Origin: a virus
Virus record (IMG/VR): IMGVR_UViG_3300012271_000374
Span: 1 to 24,099 of that record
Direction: 5' to 3' (one strand)
DNA: 24,099 bases
The position numbers and the translations under genes were made by a program. The notes beneath the pieces were generated by a model, which worked only from the letters and a program-made list of their open reading frames with translations, ran no database searches and was not told the DNA's origin. This document shows, one piece after another, positions 6,719-12,648 of the stretch (positions are counted from its first letter, which is position 1; every line of letters starts with the position of its first letter).

Positions 6719-7312
6719 TATGTAATATTTGATGTTGAAATGATATTCAATTCGTCGCCGAACTTGTTTTCCAATACTCTATTTACAATACCATAAGTCT
6801 GTTTTGATATACAAAACAATGAATCACACGATGCATAATAATTTGAATTGTATGTTGGATCGGGAACATCATCCCAAATCGTGAGAAACGTTAATGGTAA
6901 TTGTTCACGTATTTCATGTGCCATTTCATACAGCCATATCCAATATCGGGGATCTGTAAAATGTACTATTATATCAGGACGTTCTGTATTTATCAACTGT
7001 CGCAAAATATCACCGTTTCCATATCCCGAGTTCGCTAACACTCTAACACTGGCATCTTCTACTCCAGTTTTCTTCTGGACATCTGGACTGATATCTATCA
7101 TCTTTCCATGTTCAGGGTGCTTTATTGCTGCTCCGAGTTGTATCCAATCATATTTGTGTACAGTACCCATTACCAATTGCCTACTTACTGTGGCTATTCC
7201 AGAAGACATTCTGTTTTCGCAGGTCATCGCTGAGCAAGAGAATTTTTCTTTTCTCCTTTGGTTGCTCAACGTGACCTGCAGTAACCTCCTTACTGTTTTT
7301 CATGTTTTTCAT
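6718..7312 (-). pseudogene. Glycosyltransferase N-terminal half with frameshift
   Basis: From the ATG at 7310-7312 the frame reads MKNMKNSKEV, then EKRKILLLSDDLR, the usual N-terminus of this phage glycosyltransferase family (I recall SDDLRM-SGIA). It then ends at a TAG at 7181-7183. The family sequence continues one frame over with MSSGIATVSRQLVMGT, YDWIQLGAAIKHPEHGK, VHFTDPRYWIWLYEMAHEI and FCISKQTYGIV, up to the TAA at 6718-6720. The shift needs one extra base (or a net +1 insertion) near 7205-7216. The downstream half returns to the first frame, so a second, opposite shift lies near 6718. Without the 5' frame, a TTG at 7267-7269 could start 183 residues lacking the first beta strand. Real decay, frameshifting and sequence error are all possible. 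Confidence 0.7.
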
Positions 7313-7332
7313 GTTTTTCAATGTTTCGTCTA

Positions 7333-7377
7333 CCGCCAAAATAATGATATGGTAATCATATCCACTATCAATGGCGG
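7333..7377. repeat. Nested inverted repeats between RHH gene and glycosyltransferase
   Basis: An outer 6-bp repeat (CCGCCA at 7333-7338, TGGCGG at 7372-7377) encloses an inner perfect 6-bp hairpin (GATATG at 7346-7351, loop GTAAT, CATATC at 7357-7362). It fills the only sizeable gap in this part of the window, downstream of the RHH stop and 21 bases before the glycosyltransferase ATG. It could be a terminator, an operator or an RNA structure. There is no long T-run directly after it on the minus strand. Confidence 0.5.
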
Positions 7378-7390
7378 ATTTATTTCTTTT

Positions 7391-7594
7391 TTAAAACGAA
7401 CCGCTTATTTCAAGTTCGGTTGTGCTATCTATTTTGTTTCTAAATTCTGTATCTGTTTCATATAGTAATATGGAACGATTCACTACTTCCTGTAGTGAGA
7501 TACCTTGCTGTAACGCAATCATCTTAAAGTTACGATATATATTCGTCAATAACTTTACACTCGTCAGCTTTGTTTTTTCATTTAATCTTGCCAT
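7391..7594 (-). CDS. Small ribbon-helix-helix-like DNA-binding protein
   Basis: The 67-residue protein has a basic N-terminus (MARLNEKTKL), one short beta strand (TSVKLL), then two helices (IYRNFKMIALQQG and SLQEVVNRSILLYETD), the order of a ribbon-helix-helix (CopG/Arc-like) domain. Proteins of this type in T4-like phages start almost the same way. It probably binds DNA as a dimer and may regulate early or middle genes. A 7-bp inverted repeat just upstream could be its own operator. It ends before the structured gap at 7313-7390 and marks the border between the replication genes and the glycosylation genes. Confidence 0.65.
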   Translation of the reverse strand: MARLNEKTKLTSVKLLTNIYRNFKMIALQQGISLQEVVNRSILLYETDTEFRNKIDSTTELEISGSF

Positions 7595-7598
7595 TATA

Positions 7599-7637
7599 AC
7601 AATCTCGTTTGTTTCATATATAAGTATATAAGATTGT
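7599..7637. promoter_or_regulatory. Possible operator/promoter of the RHH gene
   Basis: ACAATCT (7599-7605) and AGATTGT (7631-7637) form a perfect 7-bp inverted repeat around an AT-rich spacer (TATATAAGTATATA on the plus strand), ending 5 bases upstream of the RHH ATG. A TATAAT hexamer lies at the start codon side on the minus strand. Both are weak evidence in such AT-rich DNA. Confidence 0.25.
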
Positions 7638-7642
7638 ACTTT

Positions 7643-8506
7643 TCAATCAGCACCCGAACATAATACTTTATGGAAATCACACCAATCACAATGCCGTCCC
7701 GGCTTCTTAACATAATCTTTATCTATGTATTCACCACCATCATCAAAAACTTCATTGACAAACCAATTGAATTCAGATTTAGCCTGTCCTTGTTTGATTT
7801 TTCCACTTGGAGGTGAAAACTTTGTAATACGATGAACAGGCCATTCTTGTTCTTCTTCCGGAGGAACGATACGCTTCATTATATGAAACTCAACGGATAT
7901 GGTATCAATGTCAACATTGTACTGATTAGAATACCACACCTTATATAGAATTATCTGATTCTTTTTAGATTCATCATTCTTTTGCCACTTCGACCATCCT
8001 GTTGTTGATGTTTTCAAATCGATGATAATTGTATTTCCCTTATCATCTTCAAGAACAACGTCGATGAACCCAATAACATTGACATTCTTTCTAATTTCTG
8101 CCTTTACTGGAATTTCAATACCAACGAGTTTACATCCTTTCTTCTTGAAGAATTTACGTAAATTACTACCGCTCTTAAACCATCTAATAATTTCTACACC
8201 CTGCCAATAGAATTCTTCTATTTCTTCACGAGTACATACAAATTCACCATCGGGTAATTCAGCGTTGGCCTTGTTGAATTCATCAACAAGATTCATTTTC
8301 AAATCCGCTTCAAGATCCATATTCCTAGCAGCGGTGACGGTGTTGTTATAATATACCTCTAAAAATGATTGTACAGTTGTATGGACCGCCGATCCAAAAA
8401 TTGCATGAATTCCTGATTTTGTCTTGTTTTTATCAATATATTTCAGTTTGTATTTCTGTGGACATGATGAATATGTTGAATATTGTGAATAACTAACCCT
8501 TGCCAA
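7643..8506 (-). CDS. Cas4/RecB-like PD-(D/E)XK exonuclease with predicted Fe-S cluster
   Basis: The 287-residue protein starts with YSTYSSCPQKYKLKYI, the N-terminal helix and first cluster cysteine of the Cas4/AddB type. FGSAVHTTVQSF carries the motif-I histidine. The core of the PD-(D/E)XK fold is IGFIDVVLED followed by IIIDLKTST (D-x-K), with the helix NQIILYKVWY after it. The C-terminal HCDWCDFHKVLC gives C273, C276 and C283, which with C15 can hold a 4Fe-4S cluster. It is likely a single-strand exonuclease serving recombination or replication, as in many large phages. The start is a TTG at 8504-8506 with AAAGGT 7 bases upstream; no ATG fits. No CRISPR repeats or other cas genes are present. 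Confidence 0.85.
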   Translation of the reverse strand: MARVSYSQYSTYSSCPQKYKLKYIDKNKTKSGIHAIFGSAVHTTVQSFLEVYYNNTVTAARNMDLEADLKMNLVDEFNKANAELPDGEFVCTREEIEEFYWQGVEIIRWFKSGSNLRKFFKKKGCKLVGIEIPVKAEIRKNVNVIGFIDVVLEDDKGNTIIIDLKTSTTGWSKWQKNDESKKNQIILYKVWYSNQYNVDIDTISVEFHIMKRIVPPEEEQEWPVHRITKFSPPSGKIKQGQAKSEFNWFVNEVFDDGGEYIDKDYVKKPGRHCDWCDFHKVLCSGAD

Positions 8507-8508
8507 AT

Positions 8509-8991
8509 CTATACCTTTAATTTAAGTTTCTTAATCTTTTTTGGTTCGACTCCATACATTCCACACAACTTCATTATGACTAAATGACCAGAGTCTGTTC
8601 CATATAATATATCAAGATAATCATTTGCGTTTAGTACCGAACATTCAAAATGATGCTTGACATATTCGACCAACCAGCTTTCGTATTTATTTTCCTTTTT
8701 GCCCTTCATATATTTGAGATACCGGCGTTTCTTGGGTATAACACCTATCAACACTCTATACAACAATTCAGGTTCTAATGTCTGAACTATAGGTTGCAGT
8801 TCCGCTATTGTATCTACAAAATCTGGTTCCATCGATAAAAACCGAAGGACCATATAATTTGACCAGCTTTTAGTATCTCCATTCGTCAGCTTTTTCCAAT
8901 AATCCGGATCCTGATATTGGGTTATTTGATTCAGGTGTTGAAATAGGCTTTTCGGCTTTGCCGCCGAAGATTCTTTCCCAGTTTGTTTCAT
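8509..8991 (-). CDS. gp62-like clamp loader small subunit
   Basis: The 160-residue protein shows the pattern of the T4-type clamp loader small subunit (T4 gp62, 187 residues): LFQHLNQITQYQDPDYWKKL, WSNYMVLRFLSMEPDF, ELQPIVQTL, VIPKKRRYLKYMKGKKE and a C-terminal KKIKKLKLKV. It would complex with the gp44-like ATPase, one copy per four, to load the sliding clamp. It is encoded four genes downstream of the fractured gp44-like gene. The ATG at 8989-8991 lies inside the small gene 8870-9043, giving a 122-base out-of-frame overlap. The next Met is well inside the conserved region, so this start is preferred. Confidence 0.75.
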   Translation of the reverse strand: MKQTGKESSAAKPKSLFQHLNQITQYQDPDYWKKLTNGDTKSWSNYMVLRFLSMEPDFVDTIAELQPIVQTLEPELLYRVLIGVIPKKRRYLKYMKGKKENKYESWLVEYVKHHFECSVLNANDYLDILYGTDSGHLVIMKLCGMYGVEPKKIKKLKLKV

Positions 8992-9043
8992 ATTTCTTTA
9001 TATTTGTTGGGCGACGTTTGTCACCCTTTCCATTCTGACTCAT
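8870..9043 (-). CDS. Small SQNGKGDKRRP-type protein, overlaps the gp62-like gene
   Basis: An ATG at 9041-9043 overlaps the TGA of clpP (ATGA) and opens 57 codons: MSQNGKGDKRRPTNIKKY, then ETNWERIFGGK and a 27-residue tail. The beginning is the hallmark of a very common family of tiny phage and bacterial proteins (SQNGKGDxxRP...NWDRIFxK) with no known function. The conserved part would end about residue 29; the rest is read out of frame over the start of the gp62-like gene and may be a non-conserved extension. The small size hides it from length-filtered gene finding. Start overlap and motif together make it a real gene. Confidence 0.75.
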   Translation of the reverse strand: MSQNGKGDKRRPTNIKKYETNWERIFGGKAEKPISTPESNNPISGSGLLEKADEWRY

Positions 9044-9657
9044 CACAATATAGTATCAATGAGCCCATATTCCAGGCAAGTTTCAGCATCCCACCATAAA
9101 TCATGCTTCATTATTTCATCTAACTTATCAATTGGAACATTTGCATATTCAATGTAAAGGTTTTTAATCATAGAATGAAGCCGATCAAGGTTCACCTTTT
9201 CATCTTCAATTTCGTCCATCTTTCCCCAAAATGAAGATGATAATTGATGAATCAACATGTATGAATGTCTGTACATGTATCTGTTTTTACCGACAATACT
9301 GAAAAATGTTCCGGCTGATGATACGTAACCATCAACGTATGTATGTACTGGAGAATTACAATTCAATATTGTATCCATAGCGGATATACCAGCGAAAACG
9401 CTGCCACCAAATGAACTAACATAGAGCTTAATTGGAATAGAATCCACCCCATATGCCAAAGCTTCTTGCTGTAATTTTACATCCAGTTTTCTAATTTCAG
9501 TATTAAATTTAGCCACCGATTCGGATGTAACATCTGAACAAAACTGAATGATGTTCGCATCAATACTTATATCACTATTTGATATTTTTAGTGGTTCATT
9601 TGTTTCCAAGTCAATAATACCCCAGTGGGCTGTATCTTTTGTATTATTTTTTATCAT
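9043..9657 (-). CDS. clpP: Phage ClpP-like serine protease
   Basis: The 204-residue protein has the ClpP fold markers: the handle strand IPIKLYVSSFGGSVFAG with the oxyanion-hole glycines (84-85), GYVSSAGTFFSIVG with the likely nucleophile S114, YMLIHQLSS with the catalytic H137, and WWDAETCLEYGLIDTIL at the end. The acid is probably D186 in MKHDLWWD. Phage ClpP homologues may process head proteins or degrade host or phage regulators with a host Clp ATPase; no ATPase partner is in the window. It starts 3 bases after the zinc-ribbon gene stop and overlaps the next gene by ATGA. Confidence 0.9.
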   Translation of the reverse strand: MIKNNTKDTAHWGIIDLETNEPLKISNSDISIDANIIQFCSDVTSESVAKFNTEIRKLDVKLQQEALAYGVDSIPIKLYVSSFGGSVFAGISAMDTILNCNSPVHTYVDGYVSSAGTFFSIVGKNRYMYRHSYMLIHQLSSSFWGKMDEIEDEKVNLDRLHSMIKNLYIEYANVPIDKLDEIMKHDLWWDAETCLEYGLIDTIL

Positions 9658-9660
9658 GAT

Positions 9661-9945
9661 TTAATTAGGTGAAAAATCATCTTTCATTCCATCGGGCAGT
9701 AATTCTGATAGTACAGAACCACATTTAGCACACACCATCAATTCAACAGGAACAATGGCGTCTTGATCGGTTGCCAACGCTATCCTAGATAGTCTCTTAA
9801 ATGCAGATGCTGGAAGAAACATAGTTCCTCCACAGTTATCAGTCTTACATTGTAAATATTCAGCGCTGTTTAGAGCAGTTGCTATTTGTTGTGGAGTTGG
9901 TTGATTACCTTGGTGTGGGGGAGACCCCATATCTTTAATGTTCAT
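9661..9945 (-). CDS. Small zinc-ribbon protein
   Basis: The 94-residue protein has a Pro/Gln-rich, probably flexible start (residues 1-25), then two cysteine knuckles, LQCKTDNCGG and MVCAKCGSVL, about 35 residues apart, which together form a zinc ribbon. The function is unknown. It lies between the last piece of the clamp loader and clpP and is co-oriented with them, with 25 bases to the clamp-loader stop. A role in replication or transcription is possible but rests only on position and fold. Confidence 0.65.
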   Translation of the reverse strand: MNIKDMGSPPHQGNQPTPQQIATALNSAEYLQCKTDNCGGTMFLPASAFKRLSRIALATDQDAIVPVELMVCAKCGSVLSELLPDGMKDDFSPN

Positions 9946-9970
9946 TTGTTTGTTTATTTAAATTTATTTG

Positions 9971-10702
9971 TTATCGTATTTCTGATAGTATTTGGATGAT
10001 GCACGCCATGAACGAAATTTCTTTGTCAACTACCAATGCGTCTTGAGCCTGTCTATCAGCCAATATCAAAATACATGTTGTTTGTTTTCCATCAGCGTAT
10101 GTATCTACTTTATCCTTCAATAACGTATACATATCTGAAAAATCTCTGATAGAATTATCTGCTATGATTTGTCTAATCTTAAAGAACGAATCACGTCCAC
10201 CTATATCAGATGTCAATATATCTATAATTTTATGTTTAAAATCGGAATCAAGAATAACCTGAGTATCGACCTTTAGCTTGCCGCTTTTGGATTGTCTCTG
10301 TAGTGTGTTGATTGCCTTTCTAATATCTGGATATGATGCATCTACAATAGGTACCAGGTCCTTTATATCATATGTTATACCTTCCGATTCTAATATATTG
10401 ACGAGTTGCTTTGCCACATCACCCTTTGATGGTGGAGTTATCGCTTCATCTTGGCATCGTGATATAATCGGTTCAATAATCTTCTGGACGTAGTTACATG
10501 TTAGGATGAATCTACAGTGGCCAGAGAACGTTTCCATCAAATTACGCAATATTGCTTGCGAATTTGGAGTAAGATAATCGCAATTATGAGTTAACGTTTG
10601 TGTATGTCCTATAAAGAAGTTGTGATTTCCTTCTACCGATAAGTCGTATACATGTCGTTTTTTGTTTAGTTTGGTTATTGACTGGATTCCAATTTTATTC
10701 AT
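9971..10702 (-). CDS. gp44-like clamp loader, piece 3: C-intein 2 plus C-extein
   Basis: Residues 1-40 are a C-intein (MNKIGIQSITKLNKKRHVYD, then a segment ending TQTLTHN). From C41 the protein is the C-terminal two thirds of an AAA+ clamp loader: CDYLTPNSQAILRNLMETF completes Walker B and sensor helices, CRFILTCNYVQKIIEPI is sensor 1, and IISRCQ is the SRC arginine-finger motif. The lid and collar domains follow to residue 243. After trans-splicing to piece 2 through the Asn-Cys junction it gives the ATPase subunit that opens the sliding clamp. The ATG (10700-10702) overlaps the TAA of a 25-codon mini-ORF (TAATG). No conventional N-terminus is present, so the ORF is meaningless without the intein. 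Confidence 0.93.
   Translation of the reverse strand: MNKIGIQSITKLNKKRHVYDLSVEGNHNFFIGHTQTLTHNCDYLTPNSQAILRNLMETFSGHCRFILTCNYVQKIIEPIISRCQDEAITPPSKGDVAKQLVNILESEGITYDIKDLVPIVDASYPDIRKAINTLQRQSKSGKLKVDTQVILDSDFKHKIIDILTSDIGGRDSFFKIRQIIADNSIRDFSDMYTLLKDKVDTYADGKQTTCILILADRQAQDALVVDKEISFMACIIQILSEIR
10583..10702 (-). other. Split intein 2, C-terminal half (IntC, 40 aa)
   Basis: The segment has the F and G blocks of inteins: HVYDLSVEGNHNFFIG and LTHN, followed by Cys+1 of the extein. The length of 40 residues matches canonical split inteins of the gp41-1/NrdJ-1 kind. Its partner is the N-half at 10822-11124. Confidence 0.92.
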
Positions 10703-10779
10703 TAAATCCCACTTTTTAGTTTATTAAGTTGTTTTTTATTAACATCGTTGTCAAATTTTGATTCATCTATATATTCCAT
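10702..10779 (-). CDS. Possible 25-codon mini-ORF between the split-intein halves
   Basis: Between the N-half and C-half of intein 2 lies an ATG (10777-10779) opening MEYIDESKFDNDVNKKQLNK and five more codons. Its TAA overlaps the ATG of piece 3, so translating it could couple to piece 3. In related fractured genes this spot may hold a homing endonuclease, but nothing here resembles one. There is no strong ribosome-binding site. It may be chance. Confidence 0.25.
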   Translation of the reverse strand: MEYIDESKFDNDVNKKQLNKLKSGI

Positions 10780-10818
10780 GATATTTGATTCATTAATCCA
10801 AATGAAGGAAAATATTAA

Positions 10819-11673
10819 CTATGGTGATAAAATATGATTATATTTATGTAATTCAGATGCCTTGACTACAATACATTCACCTGTTGAATTTTCAACATAC
10901 CATTTGTGGTCTGCTGTACATATCACACATTCTCCATTTTCTAATTCAATTTCATATACATCCTGGATTCCCTTATCCCATAAATAAAATGGTCTATATT
11001 CCACTTTATTTCGTTTAGTATTATATGATTTGACTAGGTCTTTATGTTCATCCAGATCCCGTATGGGTATGGATACATCCTTTCCTTTCCTGATAACGGA
11101 GACAAGAGTGTTTTCATCCAAGCATTCATCCAGAACTACAATCTTATATGGCTTAAATCCTTGGCTTGATGCGAAGTTCTTTATCTTACCACGTACCGTA
11201 TCTACGTTGTTTTCATCGGAAGCGTTGATAATAATGTAATCACATTCGATTGAATTCACAATCAATTTTGACAAAGTTGTATTGTGAGATATAATACCAG
11301 ATGCTGTAATGTATTCATGTGGGCTGTTTAATGCCATATCAAATACATCTGTATTTTCTGATACATCATTTTTAGATAAAATTAACTTATTACCATAAAT
11401 AGTATCGACTGATTTGATGGAATCTATATGATGGAATGTCCCATTTGATTTAACAAGGTGTCGTTCATCGCACCTAATAGAAATACCATCTTCCAATGTA
11501 TAAGTTGCTACGGTTCCTACTTTTCGTATCAACGCGTTAATTTGAGTATATTGGCCATTTGGTGTTTTAATTTTCAAATGTCGATCAATATCAATTTCTT
11601 CATTATAACCAAAGTCTGAATATCCGAAGAATTCAAATAATTTCGATATTGGTATTTTTAATTTAACATTCAT
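10819..11673 (-). CDS. gp44-like clamp loader, piece 2: C-intein 1, middle extein, N-intein 2
   Basis: The 284-residue ORF has intein sequence at both ends and only 52 residues of clamp loader between. Residues 1-131 are C-intein 1, ending ITASGIISHN. Residues 132-183 (TTLSKLIVNSIECDYIIINA through YKIVVLDE) run from the Walker A threonines to the Walker B acidic pair. Residues 184-284 are N-intein 2, starting CLDENTLVSVIRKG. It must react with piece 1 at its N-terminus and piece 3 at its C-terminus to yield a working ATPase. The ATG is 45 bases after the stop of piece 1, and the upstream sequence has only a weak AAAGAAA ribosome site. It stops at a TAG after ...NHILSP. Confidence 0.93.
   Translation of the reverse strand: MNVKLKIPISKLFEFFGYSDFGYNEEIDIDRHLKIKTPNGQYTQINALIRKVGTVATYTLEDGISIRCDERHLVKSNGTFHHIDSIKSVDTIYGNKLILSKNDVSENTDVFDMALNSPHEYITASGIISHNTTLSKLIVNSIECDYIIINASDENNVDTVRGKIKNFASSQGFKPYKIVVLDECLDENTLVSVIRKGKDVSIPIRDLDEHKDLVKSYNTKRNKVEYRPFYLWDKGIQDVYEIELENGECVICTADHKWYVENSTGECIVVKASELHKYNHILSP
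10822..11124 (-). other. Split intein 2, N-terminal half (IntN, 101 aa)
   Basis: Block A begins with the nucleophile in CLDENTLVSV. Block B has ECVICTADHKWYV with the T-x-x-H motif (TADH). The half ends soon after the ASELHKYNH segment. The length agrees with canonical N-inteins. It is fused directly to the Walker B residues LDE. Confidence 0.92.
11281..11673 (-). other. Split intein 1, C-terminal half (IntC, 131 aa, atypical split)
   Basis: This C-half is far longer than usual because the split point lies near the N-terminus of the intein. It carries block B (SIRCDERHLVKS), where the usual T-x-x-H reads D-E-R-H. Block F is DVFDMALNSPHEYIT and block G is GIISHN, followed by Thr+1. Layout and ending resemble the AceL-TerL/VidaL class of atypically split phage inteins. 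Confidence 0.85.
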
Positions 11674-11718
11674 TTATAATTTCTTTTTGTTTTGTGATAT
11701 AATATTCTATCCAAGTAA

Positions 11719-11988
11719 CTATACTAAATAATCAGATAACATATCTAGTTCATCTTCCGATAAATCTATTTCTATTTCTATAATTTCAGATGCATCCAAA
11801 CATTTTCCTGTTCCCGCTCTACCATGAAATAATAGATGAGGAATATCCCCATCATCAATATATGCTTTGATACGTTCCTTTAACGGTTCATTTCCAACAT
11901 ACTGTTCGAGTGTAGTTGGGCGGAATTTTTCCACCCAAAGCGAATTATTAACCGGTGTGGAATCATCCACATTTTCAAAAAAACTCAT
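11719..11988 (-). CDS. gp44-like clamp loader, piece 1: N-extein plus N-intein 1
   Basis: Residues 1-62 are the start of a clamp loader ATPase: SLWVEKFRPTTLEQYVGN is the RFC-box signature, and PHLLFHGRAGTGK is the Walker A loop cut exactly after the lysine. Residues 63-89 (CLDASEIIEI through SDYLV) are a 27-residue N-intein. The ORF then stops with TAG. Piece 2 supplies the rest of the intein and the Walker A threonines, so the P-loop GxxGTGK|TT is formed only after trans-splicing. It starts 3 bases after the Mom-like gene. Confidence 0.93.
   Translation of the reverse strand: MSFFENVDDSTPVNNSLWVEKFRPTTLEQYVGNEPLKERIKAYIDDGDIPHLLFHGRAGTGKCLDASEIIEIEIDLSEDELDMLSDYLV
11722..11802 (-). other. 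Split intein 1, N-terminal half (IntN, only 27 aa)
   Basis: The half starts with Cys1 (CLDASEIIEI) directly after Walker A lysine and ends at the TAG after LSDYLV. It is acidic (about nine Asp/Glu), which would suit binding to the partner half. Only block A is present; block B is in piece 2. Such short N-halves are known from AceL-TerL type inteins. Confidence 0.85.
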
Positions 11989-11991
11989 TTA

Positions 11992-12648
11992 TTATTCCTT
12001 TACATATTCATTTGATTCAAGCATCAATCTTGATGCCTTTTTCTTTCCATTTCTATTGAGCGCCTTCCAATATAAATATTTACCTTCATCATAATGTGGT
12101 TCTATATCCAAATCAGGCCGCTGATCTTTTAACTTACTGGGACTACGCGTTCCATATCTAGCATTGCACGTTCTACCAGGCACAAATGTTCCATCTATAA
12201 TCAAACCATCCATTGCTCTTTTTCGTTTCCCATGAAAGTTCCAGGATGCAGCCTGATAGATCCCACCATGATGTCCCTGTGTACTATCAGCAAACGATAC
12301 TATTAAATCGTGTTGTGTATTGCGTTTCAGCCATTTTAATGATTCTGATAACAGTCCTGTTAATGGTGGAATACCATCCTGCTCTGATCTGACCAGGCGT
12401 AACAATTCTATTACTTCTTCCGACCATCTAGTTGGTGGTGATGAAAATACTGCACCTGCAACACAATCACCAGGAATTTCTCCCCATGGAGATTTTCTTG
12501 GAAAATGCCAAGAAAAAGTATTTATTGAATTAACCGGGCGACCTGAATAATGAAATTCCTTAATCAGTTCAGATACTTGATCCTTTTGATTTACTTCAAA
12601 CAACAGCGAAATCATTTTATCCCAAATAACTTTTTGATTGAAACCCAT
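11992..12648 (-). CDS. Mom-like DNA modification protein (GNAT-related), candidate
   Basis: The 218-residue protein has the layout of phage Mom-type proteins: an early EFHYSGRP segment, WGEIPGDCVAGAVFSSPP, a helix with ELLRLVRSEQDGIPPLTG, and the signature LIVSFADSTQGHHGGIYQAASWNFHG. NARYGTRSPSKLK follows. In phage Mu, Mom turns adenine into a carbamoylmethyl form that blocks restriction, and homologues occur in many unrelated phages. A like role here is inference. It sits just upstream of the clamp loader pieces and starts inside the end of the preceding gene (37-base overlap). An internal Met at residue 12 is a possible alternative start. No Com-like translation activator was recognised nearby. 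Confidence 0.65.
   Translation of the reverse strand: MGFNQKVIWDKMISLLFEVNQKDQVSELIKEFHYSGRPVNSINTFSWHFPRKSPWGEIPGDCVAGAVFSSPPTRWSEEVIELLRLVRSEQDGIPPLTGLLSESLKWLKRNTQHDLIVSFADSTQGHHGGIYQAASWNFHGKRKRAMDGLIIDGTFVPGRTCNARYGTRSPSKLKDQRPDLDIEPHYDEGKYLYWKALNRNGKKKASRLMLESNEYVKE

Noticed and set aside
7643-8506. Cas4-like nuclease as part of a CRISPR system
   Set aside because: No Cas1, Cas2 or array is in the window; such nucleases are common in large phage replication regions.
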